Shown: piece by piece, positions 33,384 to 42,063 of the stretch
How the letters are laid out: each line of letters starts with the position of its first letter
How positions within the stretch are numbered: position 1 is the first letter of the stretch
NCBI RefSeq assembly: GCF_012034205.1
Contig: NZ_JAATEM010000036.1
Coordinates: 1 to 64,000 of the forward strand
DNA from: Streptomyces composti
GTDB lineage: Bacteria; Actinomycetota; Actinomycetes; Streptomycetales; Streptomycetaceae
Length of the DNA: 64,000 bases
Reading direction: 5' to 3'
Program-made: the position numbers and the translations under genes
The notes under the pieces: generated by a model
What the model was told of the DNA's origin: nothing
What the model saw: only the letters and a program-made list of their open reading frames with translations
Databases searched by the model: none

Positions 33384-34199
33384 ATGCCCGAGGGGCACAC
33401 CATCCACCGGCTGGCCAAGGACTACGCCGCCGCCTTCGCGACCGGCGCCCCGCTCCGTGTCACCAGCCCGCAGGGCAAGTTCTCCGACGCCGCCGCCCTC
33501 CTCGACGGCACCCCGCTGCACACCACCGACGCCCACGGCAAGCACCTCTTCCTCGGCTTCCGCGACGCCGACTGGATCCACATCCACCTCGGCCTGTTCG
33601 GCAAGGTCACCTTCGGACCGGCCCCCGCGCCGCCGCCCACGGACACCGTCCGGCTCCGCCTTGCCCACGACGGCGCGTACGTCGATCTGCGCGGCCCCAC
33701 CACCTGCGCCCTGATCACCGACGGAGAGAAGCAGGCGATACACGACCGGCTCGGCCCCGACCCGCTCCGCCCGGACGCCGACCCGGCCGCCGCCTACCGC
33801 CGCGTCAGCCGCAGCCGCACCACCATCGCCGCCCTGCTGATGGACCAGAAGGTCGTCGCCGGCGTCGGCAACGTCTACCGGGCCGAGGTCCTGTTCCGGC
33901 ACCGCATCGACCCCTACCGCCCGGGACGCGACATCACCCCTGCCGAATGGGACGCGCTGTGGGCCGACTTGGTGGAGCTGATGCACGAGGGCGTGCGCCG
34001 GAACCGCATCGACACCGTCCGCCCCGAGCACACCCCGGAGGCGATGGGCCGTCCGCCCCGCGTCGACGACCACGGCGGCGAGGTGTACGTCTACCGGCGG
34101 GCGAACCAGCCCTGCCATGTGTGCGGTGAGCCGGTCCGCACCGCCGGCCTGGCCGCCCGCAACCTCTTCTGGTGCCCCACCTGCCAGCGCGGCACCTGA
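33384..34199 (+). CDS. Fpg/Nei family DNA glycosylase
   Basis: A 271-residue base-excision repair enzyme that removes oxidised bases and cleaves abasic sites. The N-terminus MPEGHTIHRLAK gives the Pro2 nucleophile and Glu3. The helix-two-turn-helix region contains MDQKVVAGVGNVYRAEVLFR. A C-terminal zinc finger is formed by CHVCGEPVRTAGLA and CPTC. The MPEGHTIHR start puts it in the actinobacterial Nei/Nei2 group rather than MutM. ATG 33384 follows GAAGGGGACGAGGGGG. It is the last gene before a convergent acetyltransferase. Confidence 0.92.
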   Translation: MPEGHTIHRLAKDYAAAFATGAPLRVTSPQGKFSDAAALLDGTPLHTTDAHGKHLFLGFRDADWIHIHLGLFGKVTFGPAPAPPPTDTVRLRLAHDGAYVDLRGPTTCALITDGEKQAIHDRLGPDPLRPDADPAAAYRRVSRSRTTIAALLMDQKVVAGVGNVYRAEVLFRHRIDPYRPGRDITPAEWDALWADLVELMHEGVRRNRIDTVRPEHTPEAMGRPPRVDDHGGEVYVYRRANQPCHVCGEPVRTAGLAARNLFWCPTCQRGT

Positions 34200-34231
34200 C
34201 TCCGTACCTTCCCGTACGTTCCCGTACGTCC

Positions 34232-35485
34232 TCAGAAGCCGAACGGCAGCCAGGGGGCCGGGCCGCCCGGCCCGAAGGCGACGGCCGCCCGGGCCAGCGC
34301 CCCGGGCCGCAGCTCGCGCACCCGCCCGGCCGCCGCCAGCGCCGCGAGACTCACGCCGCCCAGATAGGCCGCACCCAACTCACGTACGGACAGCGCGAGG
34401 TCGGCCGGATCGCCGGTCCGCTCACAGGTGGCGCCCTCCGTGTCCCCGCTCAGCCGCCAACGCCCGCTGTTCCACGGGCAGAAGGCGTCCTCCACCTCCA
34501 GCACCACGTCCAGCGGCACCTGGTAGGTCCGCCGCGACAGCGCCGCCCCCACCTCCACCGGCCGCAGATACAGCGAGTCCCGCAGCGCCGGCCGGCACCG
34601 CCGGATGTCGGACACCAGGTACTGCCACGCCTCGTCCACCGGGCGCCGCCGCGCCACCAGCGTCGAGGTCAGGTCGATGCCGAACAGGAACCGCCACAGC
34701 GCCGCGTCCGCCGCCGGATCCAGCGCCGCCAGATCCTCCAGTATCACCGTGCCCTGATGCCCGCCCGGCCCGAACTCCGGCTTCACCCGGAACCGCGCGT
34801 ACCCCACCGTCTCGCCGTCCCGCCGGGCGACCACGCACTGCAGCGGCGAGGCGCCGCCCCGGTCGCTCTCCGGGTCCAGCAGCGGCACCCGCTCCCAGCC
34901 GGCCGGCGCCGTCAGCATGCCCGGCCGCAGCGGCACCAGTTGGTCGTACACCGCCTGGCACTCCTTCACGACATCGGCGGGCGGCGCGTACCGCACTGCT
35001 ACGTCGTCCGTGCCGTCCGGCGTGGACAGCGTCACCAGGGCCGTGTCGATCTCGGCGTGCAGCTGGAAGGCCGCCGCTCCGTATCCGAACCGGCCGTAGA
35101 TCGCCGGCTCGGACGCGGTCAGCACCGCCAGCGGCTCGCCCCAGGACCGTATGTCGTCCAACTGCCGTCGCATCATGGACGTCAGCACCCCGCGCCGCCG
35201 GTGCGTGGCGGCCACGCTCACCATCGTCACACCCGCCGCCGGAACCCGGGCGCCACCCGGCACGGTCACCCGGAAGGAGAAGGCCCCCGCCGTCCCCACA
35301 CACTCGTCCCCGTCCCATACGCCCAGGGAACGGCCGAACTCGGTGAGGGAGTTCCACAGTTCCCGTTCCTCGTCCGATTCCGGGACTCCGCCGAAGGCAC
35401 GTAGCAGCGTTTCGTACCACTTGTTCCAGTCGTCCGGGGTGAGTACTCGGAGTCCGGTCGTTGGGGAGGTGCGCTCATTCGCCAT
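34232..35485 (-). CDS. Eis-like GNAT N-acetyltransferase
   Basis: A 417-residue protein with the Eis family layout. An N-terminal GNAT domain has the acetyl-CoA loop VSVAATHRRRGVLTSMMRRQ. A second GNAT-like domain follows, and then a C-terminal SCP2-like domain (VRELGAAYLGGVSLAALAAA). It ends in FGF; in Eis the terminal carboxylate is catalytic, and an aromatic end is conserved here. Eis proteins acetylate amines such as aminoglycosides or other intrinsic targets. The acceptor is not predictable. It is convergent with the Nei gene. Confidence 0.87.
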   Translation of the reverse strand: MANERTSPTTGLRVLTPDDWNKWYETLLRAFGGVPESDEERELWNSLTEFGRSLGVWDGDECVGTAGAFSFRVTVPGGARVPAAGVTMVSVAATHRRRGVLTSMMRRQLDDIRSWGEPLAVLTASEPAIYGRFGYGAAAFQLHAEIDTALVTLSTPDGTDDVAVRYAPPADVVKECQAVYDQLVPLRPGMLTAPAGWERVPLLDPESDRGGASPLQCVVARRDGETVGYARFRVKPEFGPGGHQGTVILEDLAALDPAADAALWRFLFGIDLTSTLVARRRPVDEAWQYLVSDIRRCRPALRDSLYLRPVEVGAALSRRTYQVPLDVVLEVEDAFCPWNSGRWRLSGDTEGATCERTGDPADLALSVRELGAAYLGGVSLAALAAAGRVRELRPGALARAAVAFGPGGPAPWLPFGF

Positions 35486-35647
35486 GAGCCATGCCTATCA
35501 GGGCAATGCTGGACGAGCGAGGGAATTTCTCCCGAGCGGCCACGAGACGGCATCCCGTGAAGTTCACTGTGATGTCGGTCCCCGGACGGGGGACAAGGCG
35601 GACCTCCCGTGCCAAGCGGCCGGTCCCACGGATAGGGTCCCGAACTA

Positions 35648-36820
35648 ATGGCACCGAGACGACAGCGGCGAGCGGAAGCCGAGACGTTCACGGCCCGGTT
35701 GAAGAAGCAGTGGCACCGGGCCCGCGTCGGCGTGCGCAGAGCCGCCGTCGACTACTTCCGCGGCGACGGCTCGGACTGGATCGCGCTGGCCGGACTCTTC
35801 CTCACCATTCCCCTGATCATGGCGGGCACGCTCGTCAACTCGGTCTGGTTCTCCCCGGCGGCGCTGGTGCTGCCGATCGTGGCCGGCGGGCTGCTGCTGC
35901 GCCCGGCCAGCCTGCTCGGCCTGTACGCGGCGGCGGCCACCGCGCTCATCGTGGAGTCGGTCCATCTCGGTCCGTACACCGAGGGCACCTCACGCGTCAC
36001 CCCGGGCGTGGTGCTGGTGGTGGCCGCCTGCGGCTTCTTCGGGCTGGTCGTCGCCCAGTTCCGCAGCAGGGTCGGCGTGCCCTGGCGGCGCGGTGGCACC
36101 ATGCTCTTCGACCTGCGCGAACGCATCCGGGTGCAGAGCAAACTGCCCAAACTGCCCTCCGGATGGCACCACGAGATGGCCCTGCGGCCGGCCGGCGGCC
36201 AGTCCTTCTCGGGCGACTTCGTGGTCGCGGCCCGCACCAACGGCGGGCGCACCCTGGAGGTCGTGCTGACCGACGTCTCCGGCAAGGGCATGGACGCGGG
36301 CTCCCGCGCCCTGCTGCTCTCCGGCGCCTTCGGCGGGCTGCTCGGCAGCCTGCCCCCGCACGCCTTCCTGCCCGCCGCCAACGGCTATCTGCTGCGCCAG
36401 GAGTGGGAGGAGGGCTTCGCCACCTCCATCCACCTCGTCCTCGACCTCGACTCCGGCGACTACGAGCTGTACTCCGCGGGGCACCCGCCGGGTCTCCAGC
36501 TCAGCGCGGGCAGCGGCCGCTGGGAGGAGAAGGCCGCAGAGGGGCCACTGCTCGGCGTGTACGACGGCGCCCAGTTCGACCCGGTGAAGGGCTCCCTGCG
36601 CCCCGGCGACGTGCTGATGCTGTTCACCGACGGGCTGGTGGAGACGGCCGAGCGGGACATCGCCGAGGGCATCGACCGGCTCACCGGGGAGGCGGACCGC
36701 TATGTCGCCGGCGGCTTCCACGGCGCCGCATGGCATCTGATCGAGTCGGTCGCCAAGGACGTCAACGACGACCGCGCCCTGCTGCTGATCTGCCGTGAGG
36801 GCCCCACCGCCACGCGCTGA
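35648..36820 (+). CDS. membrane PP2C/SpoIIE family protein phosphatase
   Basis: A 390-residue phosphatase. The N-terminal region has about four membrane helices (SDWIALAGLFLTIPLIMAGT through GVVLVVAACGFFGLVVAQFR). A linker helix is followed by a SpoIIE/RsbU-type PP2C domain (about 160-385). That domain has FSGDFVVAARTNGGRTLEVV, DVSGKGMDAGSRALLLSGAF, ELYSAGHPPGLQLSAG and MLFTDGLVETAERD. Substrates of this group are anti-anti-sigma factors, so it probably feeds a partner-switching stress sigma pathway; none is adjacent. ATG 35648 lies 9 nt after TAGGGT, so the leader is very short. Confidence 0.9.
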   Translation: MAPRRQRRAEAETFTARLKKQWHRARVGVRRAAVDYFRGDGSDWIALAGLFLTIPLIMAGTLVNSVWFSPAALVLPIVAGGLLLRPASLLGLYAAAATALIVESVHLGPYTEGTSRVTPGVVLVVAACGFFGLVVAQFRSRVGVPWRRGGTMLFDLRERIRVQSKLPKLPSGWHHEMALRPAGGQSFSGDFVVAARTNGGRTLEVVLTDVSGKGMDAGSRALLLSGAFGGLLGSLPPHAFLPAANGYLLRQEWEEGFATSIHLVLDLDSGDYELYSAGHPPGLQLSAGSGRWEEKAAEGPLLGVYDGAQFDPVKGSLRPGDVLMLFTDGLVETAERDIAEGIDRLTGEADRYVAGGFHGAAWHLIESVAKDVNDDRALLLICREGPTATR

Positions 36821-36846
36821 GCCGGGCTTGCGGGCAGACTGGGGCG

Positions 36847-37317
36847 GTGAGCGACAGCGACACACCCATGACCCCGGCCGAGGCCGAGGCCGCCGCCCGC
36901 GCCGCCCACGCGGGCCGGACCGACAAGGCCGGACGCCCGTACGAGGAGCATCTGCAAGCCGTCGCCGAGGGCGTCAGGGCGCGCGGCGGCGACGCGGAGC
37001 AGATCGCCGCGGCCTGGCTGCACGACGCCGTCGAGGACGGCAAGCTCTCCCGCGCGTGGCTGGAGCGGGCCCCGCTGACCCGGCGCACCAAGGACATCGT
37101 CCTCGCGGTCACCAAGCGGCCGGCCGAGCCGCCCGAGGCCTACGCGGCCCGCATCCTCGCCACCCCCGGCGCGCTGCTGGTGAAGGAGGCCGACCTGGCG
37201 CACAACGCCGACCCGGATCGTCTGGCCGTGCTGGACGAGCCCACCAGAACGAGACTGGCCGAGAAGTACGCGCGGATGCGCACACTTCTCGGCCTGGTCG
37301 CGGGGGAGTCCCCCTAG
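36847..37317 (+). CDS. HD domain phosphohydrolase
   Basis: A 156-residue protein with the HD-type metal-dependent phosphohydrolase pattern: His in RPYEEHLQAVAEGV, the HD pair in AAAWLHDAVED, and a final Asp in KEADLAHNADPDRL. It resembles the hydrolase half of RelA/SpoT alarmone enzymes (a small MESH1-like type), so (p)ppGpp hydrolysis is possible but unproven. GTG 36847 follows CAGACT (36835-36840) with a 6-nt gap and no Shine-Dalgarno, which suggests a leaderless mRNA. It is tightly downstream of the phosphatase (26 nt). Confidence 0.8.
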   Translation: MSDSDTPMTPAEAEAAARAAHAGRTDKAGRPYEEHLQAVAEGVRARGGDAEQIAAAWLHDAVEDGKLSRAWLERAPLTRRTKDIVLAVTKRPAEPPEAYAARILATPGALLVKEADLAHNADPDRLAVLDEPTRTRLAEKYARMRTLLGLVAGESP

Positions 37318-37333
37318 GGCTGCCGGGTCCGGC

Positions 37334-38557
37334 TCAGACGGAGACCTTCTCGCGGGACGGGGCGGCCTCGGAGCGCTTCTCGCGCTCCCGTGCCTCCGCT
37401 ATGGCGTCCCGCCTGAAGGCCCAGTCCATCCGCGGCTCCACCACCCAGCGCAGCGCCTGCCGGACGGGCCTGGTGCACATCAGGGTGATACCGACGGCAC
37501 CGATCACGGTCAGCGCGATCTCGCCCAGCGGCGTGTCCAGCACGGGCGCCTTGAACCAGCCCTGGTAGGTGCCGGTCTTCACCACGAAGCCGTGCAGCAG
37601 GAAGCCGTAGATGGTTCCGGCGCCCAGCGAGGTGAACCACATGCGCCGGCCGGGGATCCAGGCCAGGAAGCAGGCGGTCAGTACGAGCGAGCAGCCGAAC
37701 AGCGCCAGCATCATCACCGGACCGGTCCACCACGGGGCGCCCGCGTCCTGCGCCGCGGAGTCGCGGTAGAACCAGCCGGTGGACATGCGCGGCACCGACC
37801 ACCAGGCGACGGCCAGCGCCGCCGCCATCACCGGCAGCGAGGCGATCCGCACCGAGCGGCGGCGCACCAGGTTGAAGTGCTCGGGCCGCAGCATCAGACC
37901 CAGCACGAAGCACGGCAGGAACTGCAGCACGCGCTGCATGTCCAGGTCGTTGCCGATCGACGGCGTCATGGACGCCAGCGCCCCGATGACGATGGCCACC
38001 GGCAGGGGGTAGCGGATCGTCTTCCAGATCGGCGTGGTCAGGCGCCAGACGAACAGTGCGCACAGGAACCACAGCAGATAGGTGGCGTCCAGCAGGCTGA
38101 AGTCGGCGCCCGGGTCGTTGTTCACGATCCGCTTGTGCAGCGTGTAGGCCACCTCGAAGACGAGGTACGGCACGACCACGGTGGCGATGAGCCGCTTCAC
38201 GCGCTTGGGGCTCATGTCGAAGCTGCGCGAGAAGTAGCCGGAGATGATGATGAACGCCGGCATGTGGAACGTGTAGATGAACCGGTAGAGCGCCTCCACC
38301 GCCGGGTTGTCGTCCAGGATCTGGCCCCAGGCGTGGCCCACTCCGACCAGCACGATCGCCAGGTACTTGGCGTTGTCGAAGAAGGCGTCGCGCTGCTTGC
38401 CGGCGGAGTTGGCGGAGCCGGAGGCGTCAGAGCGGTCGGCGGAGCCCGCGCTCGGGGTGTGCGGGCCCGCACCTCCGGCCGCCGGCGCGTCTGCCGGGGG
38501 AAGCGGCGTTCTGCGGTTGCCGTACGGTCGCAGCGAGTTCGTCACAGGCCCTCCCAC
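37334..38557 (-). CDS. membrane acyltransferase (acyltransferase-3 family)
   Basis: A 407-residue polytopic enzyme with about ten helices. It transfers acyl groups to sugars, peptidoglycan or lipids. Family features are RDAFFDNAKYLAIVLVGVGH with the conserved His, and YTFHMPAFIIISGYFSRSFD. The N-terminal 50 residues are low-complexity Ser/Ala/Gly. The GTG at 38557 (MGGPVTNSLRP) is a possible start; a GTG at 38545 lies just behind GGGAGGG and is equally plausible. It stands alone, and the substrate is unknown. Confidence 0.85.
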   Translation of the reverse strand: MGGPVTNSLRPYGNRRTPLPPADAPAAGGAGPHTPSAGSADRSDASGSANSAGKQRDAFFDNAKYLAIVLVGVGHAWGQILDDNPAVEALYRFIYTFHMPAFIIISGYFSRSFDMSPKRVKRLIATVVVPYLVFEVAYTLHKRIVNNDPGADFSLLDATYLLWFLCALFVWRLTTPIWKTIRYPLPVAIVIGALASMTPSIGNDLDMQRVLQFLPCFVLGLMLRPEHFNLVRRRSVRIASLPVMAAALAVAWWSVPRMSTGWFYRDSAAQDAGAPWWTGPVMMLALFGCSLVLTACFLAWIPGRRMWFTSLGAGTIYGFLLHGFVVKTGTYQGWFKAPVLDTPLGEIALTVIGAVGITLMCTRPVRQALRWVVEPRMDWAFRRDAIAEAREREKRSEAAPSREKVSV

Positions 38558-39215
38558 AGCGCACCGGGGGAGAGGTTCACAAAGCTCGCTGCGCTTGCGG
38601 GGGACGAGGCAGCGTGGAACATCTGAGGCACCCTAGCGTTGTCTCCGGGTATTCGTAAAACGCCTGACGTCATTACTGGTTATTGGCTCCGAGTACCCCC
38701 GATCGGGGAAACTCGGCCTCGCGGTCCGCGTGATGACCAACACATCCGATGCTTAAGGGGAGTAGGCGCCCCGACCGCCCGAGGGAGCGCCCTGCATGTC
38801 GTGATTCATCGGCATTATGACGTGCATAAGACCGGAGGGTGACTCCGACGGAATGTCCCCTTCTGTCGGCTTCGCGCCGTGCGTCGTCCGCCCGTCGGGA
38901 AGACCGTGCGGGCAATTCGAAATGCCTGCGAACGCGTTGTGTGGATGTGGAAACGATCCCGTTGAATTCCCTGCCCGGGTGGTGTCTCGAATTCCCGTGC
39001 GAGACCCCGGTGTTGTGGCGTACCGTGCCGCGTGCGCGCGGGCGTGCGCGGTCCTGACGCACGGGAGCTCCCCGTCCGCCGTCGGGTACCCCGGCCGAAC
39101 GATGTGTCACCTGCCGCATGACCCGGACCGGTTGGTGGCACGATGGTTCTGGCGGGGTGCGCGGGGGTCGCGCCCCCGGGCCGGGAGAGCGGACCGACCG
39201 AGGGTGTGATCAGTT
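38558..39215. other. long intergenic gap with small palindromes
   Basis: I see no convincing gene in this 658-base gap. It is less GC-rich than its flanks. It contains TGACGTCA at 38665-38672 and CCCCGATCGGGG at 38697-38708, both perfect palindromes that could be regulator sites. Several overlapping frames of 60-150 codons exist on both strands, but none has a ribosome-binding site plus Streptomyces-like codon bias. It must hold the acyltransferase promoter and that of the small protein at 39216. Confidence 0.4.
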
Positions 39216-39410
39216 GTGGCCATTTCACTGTCTGTGGTGCTGCTGTTGGCGATCATCCTTGTGGTGCTCCTGAGAGGTGGCTCCATCAAGGCGGGCCCCG
39301 CGATCGTCGCGATCCTCTTCGGCTTCTTCCTCGCCTCCACCGGCATGGCCGACGACATCCAGCGCTTCCTGAACTCGATAGCCGAGACGATCAACTCGAT
39401 CCAGTTCTAG
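39216..39410 (+). CDS. tiny membrane protein
   Basis: A 64-residue protein with two hydrophobic helices (ISLSVVLLLAIILVVLL and AGPAIVAILFGFFLASTGMA) joined by a short basic turn, and a polar tail (DDIQRFLNSIAETINSIQF). Function is unknown, although similar proteins seem common in Streptomyces. The GTG start at 39216 has only a weak AGGG upstream. A 13-base copy of its last codons (TCGATCCAGTTCT) reappears 20 bp downstream. Confidence 0.7.
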   Translation: MAISLSVVLLLAIILVVLLRGGSIKAGPAIVAILFGFFLASTGMADDIQRFLNSIAETINSIQF

Positions 39411-39828
39411 CCAGGGGCTCGATCCAGTTCTGGGGGAGCGCCCGTCTTCTGGGGGAGCGCCCGTTCCGGCCCCGTGAGGCGCCCGTCCCAGCCCGGTGGT
39501 CGAGGTCCCGGTCGGCGGTGCGAAGCCCGCGGGGGCCGCGGTCCGGCCAGACGATCAGGCAGAGCCCCGGGGCCGGAGGGCGGAGCCGGAGCGCGATCGG
39601 GGGGACGCCCGGGGTGGCCGGGAGAACGTTCACCGCGCAGCCCGGGGCGGCCGGGAGAATGATCGCCGCGCAGCCCGGAGCGGTGCGACAGCGATCATGA
39701 CGGCCCCCAGGCGGCCGGGGAGCGATCAGCGCCCCCGGAGCGGGGAAACGATCAGCCGCCGGAGGAGGTGGAGAACGATCAGGGCCGGCCGGAGGAAGTG
39801 ATCCTCCGGCCGGCCCTGAGCCGTACAG
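39411..39828. repeat. degenerate repeat region between small membrane protein and tRNA-Gly
   Basis: It is gene-free. TCTGGGGGAGCGCCCGT occurs twice in tandem near 39429-39464. From 39541 on, CGATCA recurs at 39552, 39692, 39723, 39749 and 39776, the last four at 26-31 bp spacing within GC-rich GGCCGGG/CCCCCGG blocks. CGCGCAGCCCGG also appears twice (39634 and 39667). The role is unknown. Confidence 0.55.
39781..39817 (-). terminator. tRNA-Gly terminator
   Basis: AGGGCCGGCCGGAGGA (39781-39796), loop AGTGA, exact complement (39802-39817). It begins 12 nt past the 3' end of the minus-strand tRNA-Gly. Confidence 0.75.
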
Positions 39829-39899
39829 AGCGGGCGACGGGAATCGAACCCGCGTAGCTAGTTTGGAAGACTAGGGCTCTACCATTGAGCTACGCCCGC
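39829..39899 (-). tRNA. tRNA-Gly (anticodon TCC)
   Basis: The minus-strand sequence begins GCGGGCGTAGCTCAATGGTA. The acceptor GCGGGCG pairs with CGCCCGC, the D arm is AGCTCAATGGTAGAGC, and the anticodon stem is CTAGT/ACTAG with loop CTTCCAA (TCC). The T arm contains GGTTCGATTCC, and the discriminator is T. CCA is not encoded. The length is about 71 nt. Confidence 0.93.
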
Positions 39900-40064
39900 A
39901 GGGTGCACCGCAGGCCGTACCGGCCGCAGTACTGACAGGCATCGTAGCGGGTCAGGGCACCTCGATGCACACCCGTTGCCCGCCCCGCCGGCGACACCAC
40001 CGCATGCCCCCGAAATCCTGCCGTCGCAGCGCCGGGCGGCATGTACCCTACGTGTCGCACCAGA

Positions 40065-40138
40065 CGGGGTGTGGCGCAGCTTGGTAGCGCGTCCGCTTTG
40101 GGAGCGGAAGGCCGTGGGTTCAAATCCCGCCACCCCGA
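40065..40138 (+). tRNA. tRNA-Pro (anticodon TGG)
   Basis: The acceptor CGGGGTG pairs with CACCCCG, the D arm is GCGCAGCTTGGTAGCGC, and the anticodon stem is CCGCT/AGCGG with loop TTTGGGA (TGG). The T arm contains GGGTTCAAATCCC, and the discriminator is A. CCA follows (40139-40141) and may be encoded. TACCCT at 40044-40049 is a plausible -10. It is divergent from tRNA-Gly. No integrated element is seen at its 3' end. Confidence 0.95.
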
Positions 40139-40334
40139 CCACCCATTCCGATCACCCTCGGTGATCATGCGCGGTCACCTGCCGGTGATCGCCTTTTGGG
40201 CGCCGTAGTCGCTGCCGTTACTATGCAAGCTGCACGCCCGTGTGTCTCAGGTCTGAAGTCCTCCGGGCGGCGCATCCGCCGGACCGCTCTGGTACCGGCA
40301 GAAACCGAGAAGTCAGCCACAAGGAGACCGAACC

Positions 40335-41741
40335 GTGAAGAGCGCCGTGGAGACCCTGAACCCGACCCGGGTTCGGCTCACTGTCGAGGTGCCCTTCGAG
40401 GAGCTCAAGGACAGCCTCGACGCGGCGTACAAGAAGATCAACCAGCAGGTCACGGTGAAGGGCTTCCGCAAGGGCAAGGTCCCGGCCCGGGTCATCGACC
40501 AGCGCTTCGGCCGCGGTGCGGTCCTGGAGGAGGCGGTCAACGACGCCCTCCCGAAGTTCTACACCGACGCCGTGAACCAGGCCGAGCTGAGCCCGCTGGG
40601 TCAGCCCGAGGTCGACATCACGGAGCTGAAGGACGGCGAGACGCTGAACTTCACCGCCGAGGTCGACGTGCGCCCCTCCATCGAGATCCCGGACTACTCC
40701 GGCATCGAGGTCGAGGTCGACGCCGTCGAGGTCACCGACGAGGACGTCGACAAGTCGGTCGAGCAGCTCCGTGAGCGTTTCGCCTCCACCACCCCGGTCG
40801 AGCGTGCCGCCGAGGACGGCGACGTGGTCACCATCGACCTGGAGGCCAAGGTCGAGGGCAAGGTCCTCGAGGACGGCGTCGCCAAGGACGTCTCCTACAC
40901 CATCGGCTCCGGCGAGCTGCTCGACGGCATCGACGACGCCGTCAAGGGCCTGTCCGCCGGTGAGGAGGCCACCTTCACCTCCGAGCTGAAGGGCGGCTCC
41001 GCGGCCGGCAAGGAGGCCGAGGTCACCGTCAAGGTCACCCAGGTCGCCAAGCGGGAACTGCCCGAGCTGGACGACGAGTTCGCGCAGCTCGCCTCCGAGT
41101 TCGACACCCTCGAGGAGCTCCGGGCGGACAGCCGCAAGCGCCTGGAGAACATGAAGCAGTACGACCAGGCCACGCAGGCCCAGGAGCGCGTCCTGGAGAA
41201 GCTGCTCGAGCTGGTCGAGGTCCCGGTCCCCGAGAAGCTGCTCGAGGACGAGATCAACACCCGCAAGCACAACCTCGAGCACCACCAGCTCGGCCAGATG
41301 GGTCTCACCCTCGACAAGTACCTGGAGATCCAGGGCAAGACCGCCGAGGAGTTCGAGAACGAGACCCGCGAGGCCGCGATCAAGGGCATCAAGACCCAGT
41401 TCGTGCTCGACGAGCTCGTCAAGCAGGAGAAGCTCAACGTCAACCAGGAGGAGCTCACCGAGCACCTCATGCGGCGTGCGGCCTCCTCCGGCATGTCCCC
41501 CGACCAGTTCGCCCAGGCCGTCGTCGAGCAGGGCCAGGTCCCGCTGCTCGTCGGAGAGGTCGCCCGCGGCAAGGCGCTGGCCGTCGTGGTCGAGAAGGCC
41601 ACGGTGAAGGACACCAACGGCGAGATCGTCGACCTGGACGACGAGGAGGAGGCGGAGGCGGAGACCGCCGAGGCCGCCGCCGAGCCGACCGAGTCCGCCG
41701 AGGCCGGCGACGCCAAGGCCGAGGAGAAGTCCGAGGGCTGA
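40335..41741 (+). CDS. tig: trigger factor
   Basis: A 468-residue ribosome-bound chaperone and prolyl isomerase that receives nascent chains. The N-terminal ribosome-binding domain includes KGFRKGKVPARVIDQRFGRG, close to the GFRxGKxP signature. The FKBP-type PPIase domain (about 150-240) contains GDVVTIDLEAKVEGKVLEDG. A long helical C-terminal domain follows, then an acidic tail (EEEAEAETAEAAAEPTESAE). GTG 40335 follows AAGGAG. It lies just upstream of clpP1-clpP2-clpX, a conserved pairing of folding and degradation machinery, and is closed by a strong hairpin. Confidence 0.96.
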   Translation: MKSAVETLNPTRVRLTVEVPFEELKDSLDAAYKKINQQVTVKGFRKGKVPARVIDQRFGRGAVLEEAVNDALPKFYTDAVNQAELSPLGQPEVDITELKDGETLNFTAEVDVRPSIEIPDYSGIEVEVDAVEVTDEDVDKSVEQLRERFASTTPVERAAEDGDVVTIDLEAKVEGKVLEDGVAKDVSYTIGSGELLDGIDDAVKGLSAGEEATFTSELKGGSAAGKEAEVTVKVTQVAKRELPELDDEFAQLASEFDTLEELRADSRKRLENMKQYDQATQAQERVLEKLLELVEVPVPEKLLEDEINTRKHNLEHHQLGQMGLTLDKYLEIQGKTAEEFENETREAAIKGIKTQFVLDELVKQEKLNVNQEELTEHLMRRAASSGMSPDQFAQAVVEQGQVPLLVGEVARGKALAVVVEKATVKDTNGEIVDLDDEEEAEAETAEAAAEPTESAEAGDAKAEEKSEG

Positions 41742-41764
41742 GCCCCGGCTTCCGCAAGATCACA

Positions 41765-41800
41765 GGAAGGGCCCCGGGGCGAACCCCCCGGGGCCCTTCC
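41765..41800 (+). terminator. tig terminator
   Basis: GGAAGGGCCCCGGGG (41765-41779), loop CGAACC, CCCCGGGGCCCTTCC (41786-41800). It is a perfect 15-bp stem 24 nt past the tig stop. Confidence 0.75.
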
Positions 41801-41899
41801 GGCACCAGCGAAGGGCAGCACCGCAGGTACGCGGCGACCGGCGCCGACCGGACGCGCGCGACCCGTACCCGCAGGCGACCGGAACCACACGGGCCGCTA

Positions 41900-41913
41900 C
41901 GCCCCCGGCGAAC
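41900..41913. promoter_or_regulatory. ClgR-type operator upstream of clpP1
   Basis: The minus strand reads GTTCGC-CGGGG-GCG, an exact match to the GTTCGC-N5-GCG ClgR site I recall for Streptomyces clp/lon genes. It lies about 150 nt before clpP1, so activation by ClgR is expected. Confidence 0.7.
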
Positions 41914-42063
41914 ACCCACAGAACCGGGATGGCACCGCCCACCCTGAGCGTTAGGGTCCTTGAATACGGGGCCCAGCACCCACCGGCGGCCGAGCTGCCG
42001 GAGGCCCCCCGCAGGGAACACGTGAGACGGCCCGGCGCCGTCGTAAGACGAGCAGGTGGATAC

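Larger units (their letters stand above)
41742..42063. other. tig-clpP1 intergenic
   Basis: No gene is seen. It holds the tig terminator, a ClgR-type box and the clpP1 promoter region. AGGTGG at 42054-42059 is the clpP1 ribosome-binding site. Confidence 0.5.

Noticed and set aside
38839..39057. 72-codon plus-strand ORF in the gap before the tiny membrane protein
   Set aside because: GTG directly abuts a GGAGG with no spacing, and codon use is not Streptomyces-like.
39541..39785. CRISPR-like array
   Set aside because: Repeat unit is only six conserved bases with uneven spacing, and no cas genes are present.
40065..40141. tRNA-Pro as an occupied integration site
   Set aside because: No duplicated 3' end or integrase gene nearby; the downstream gene is the conserved tig.
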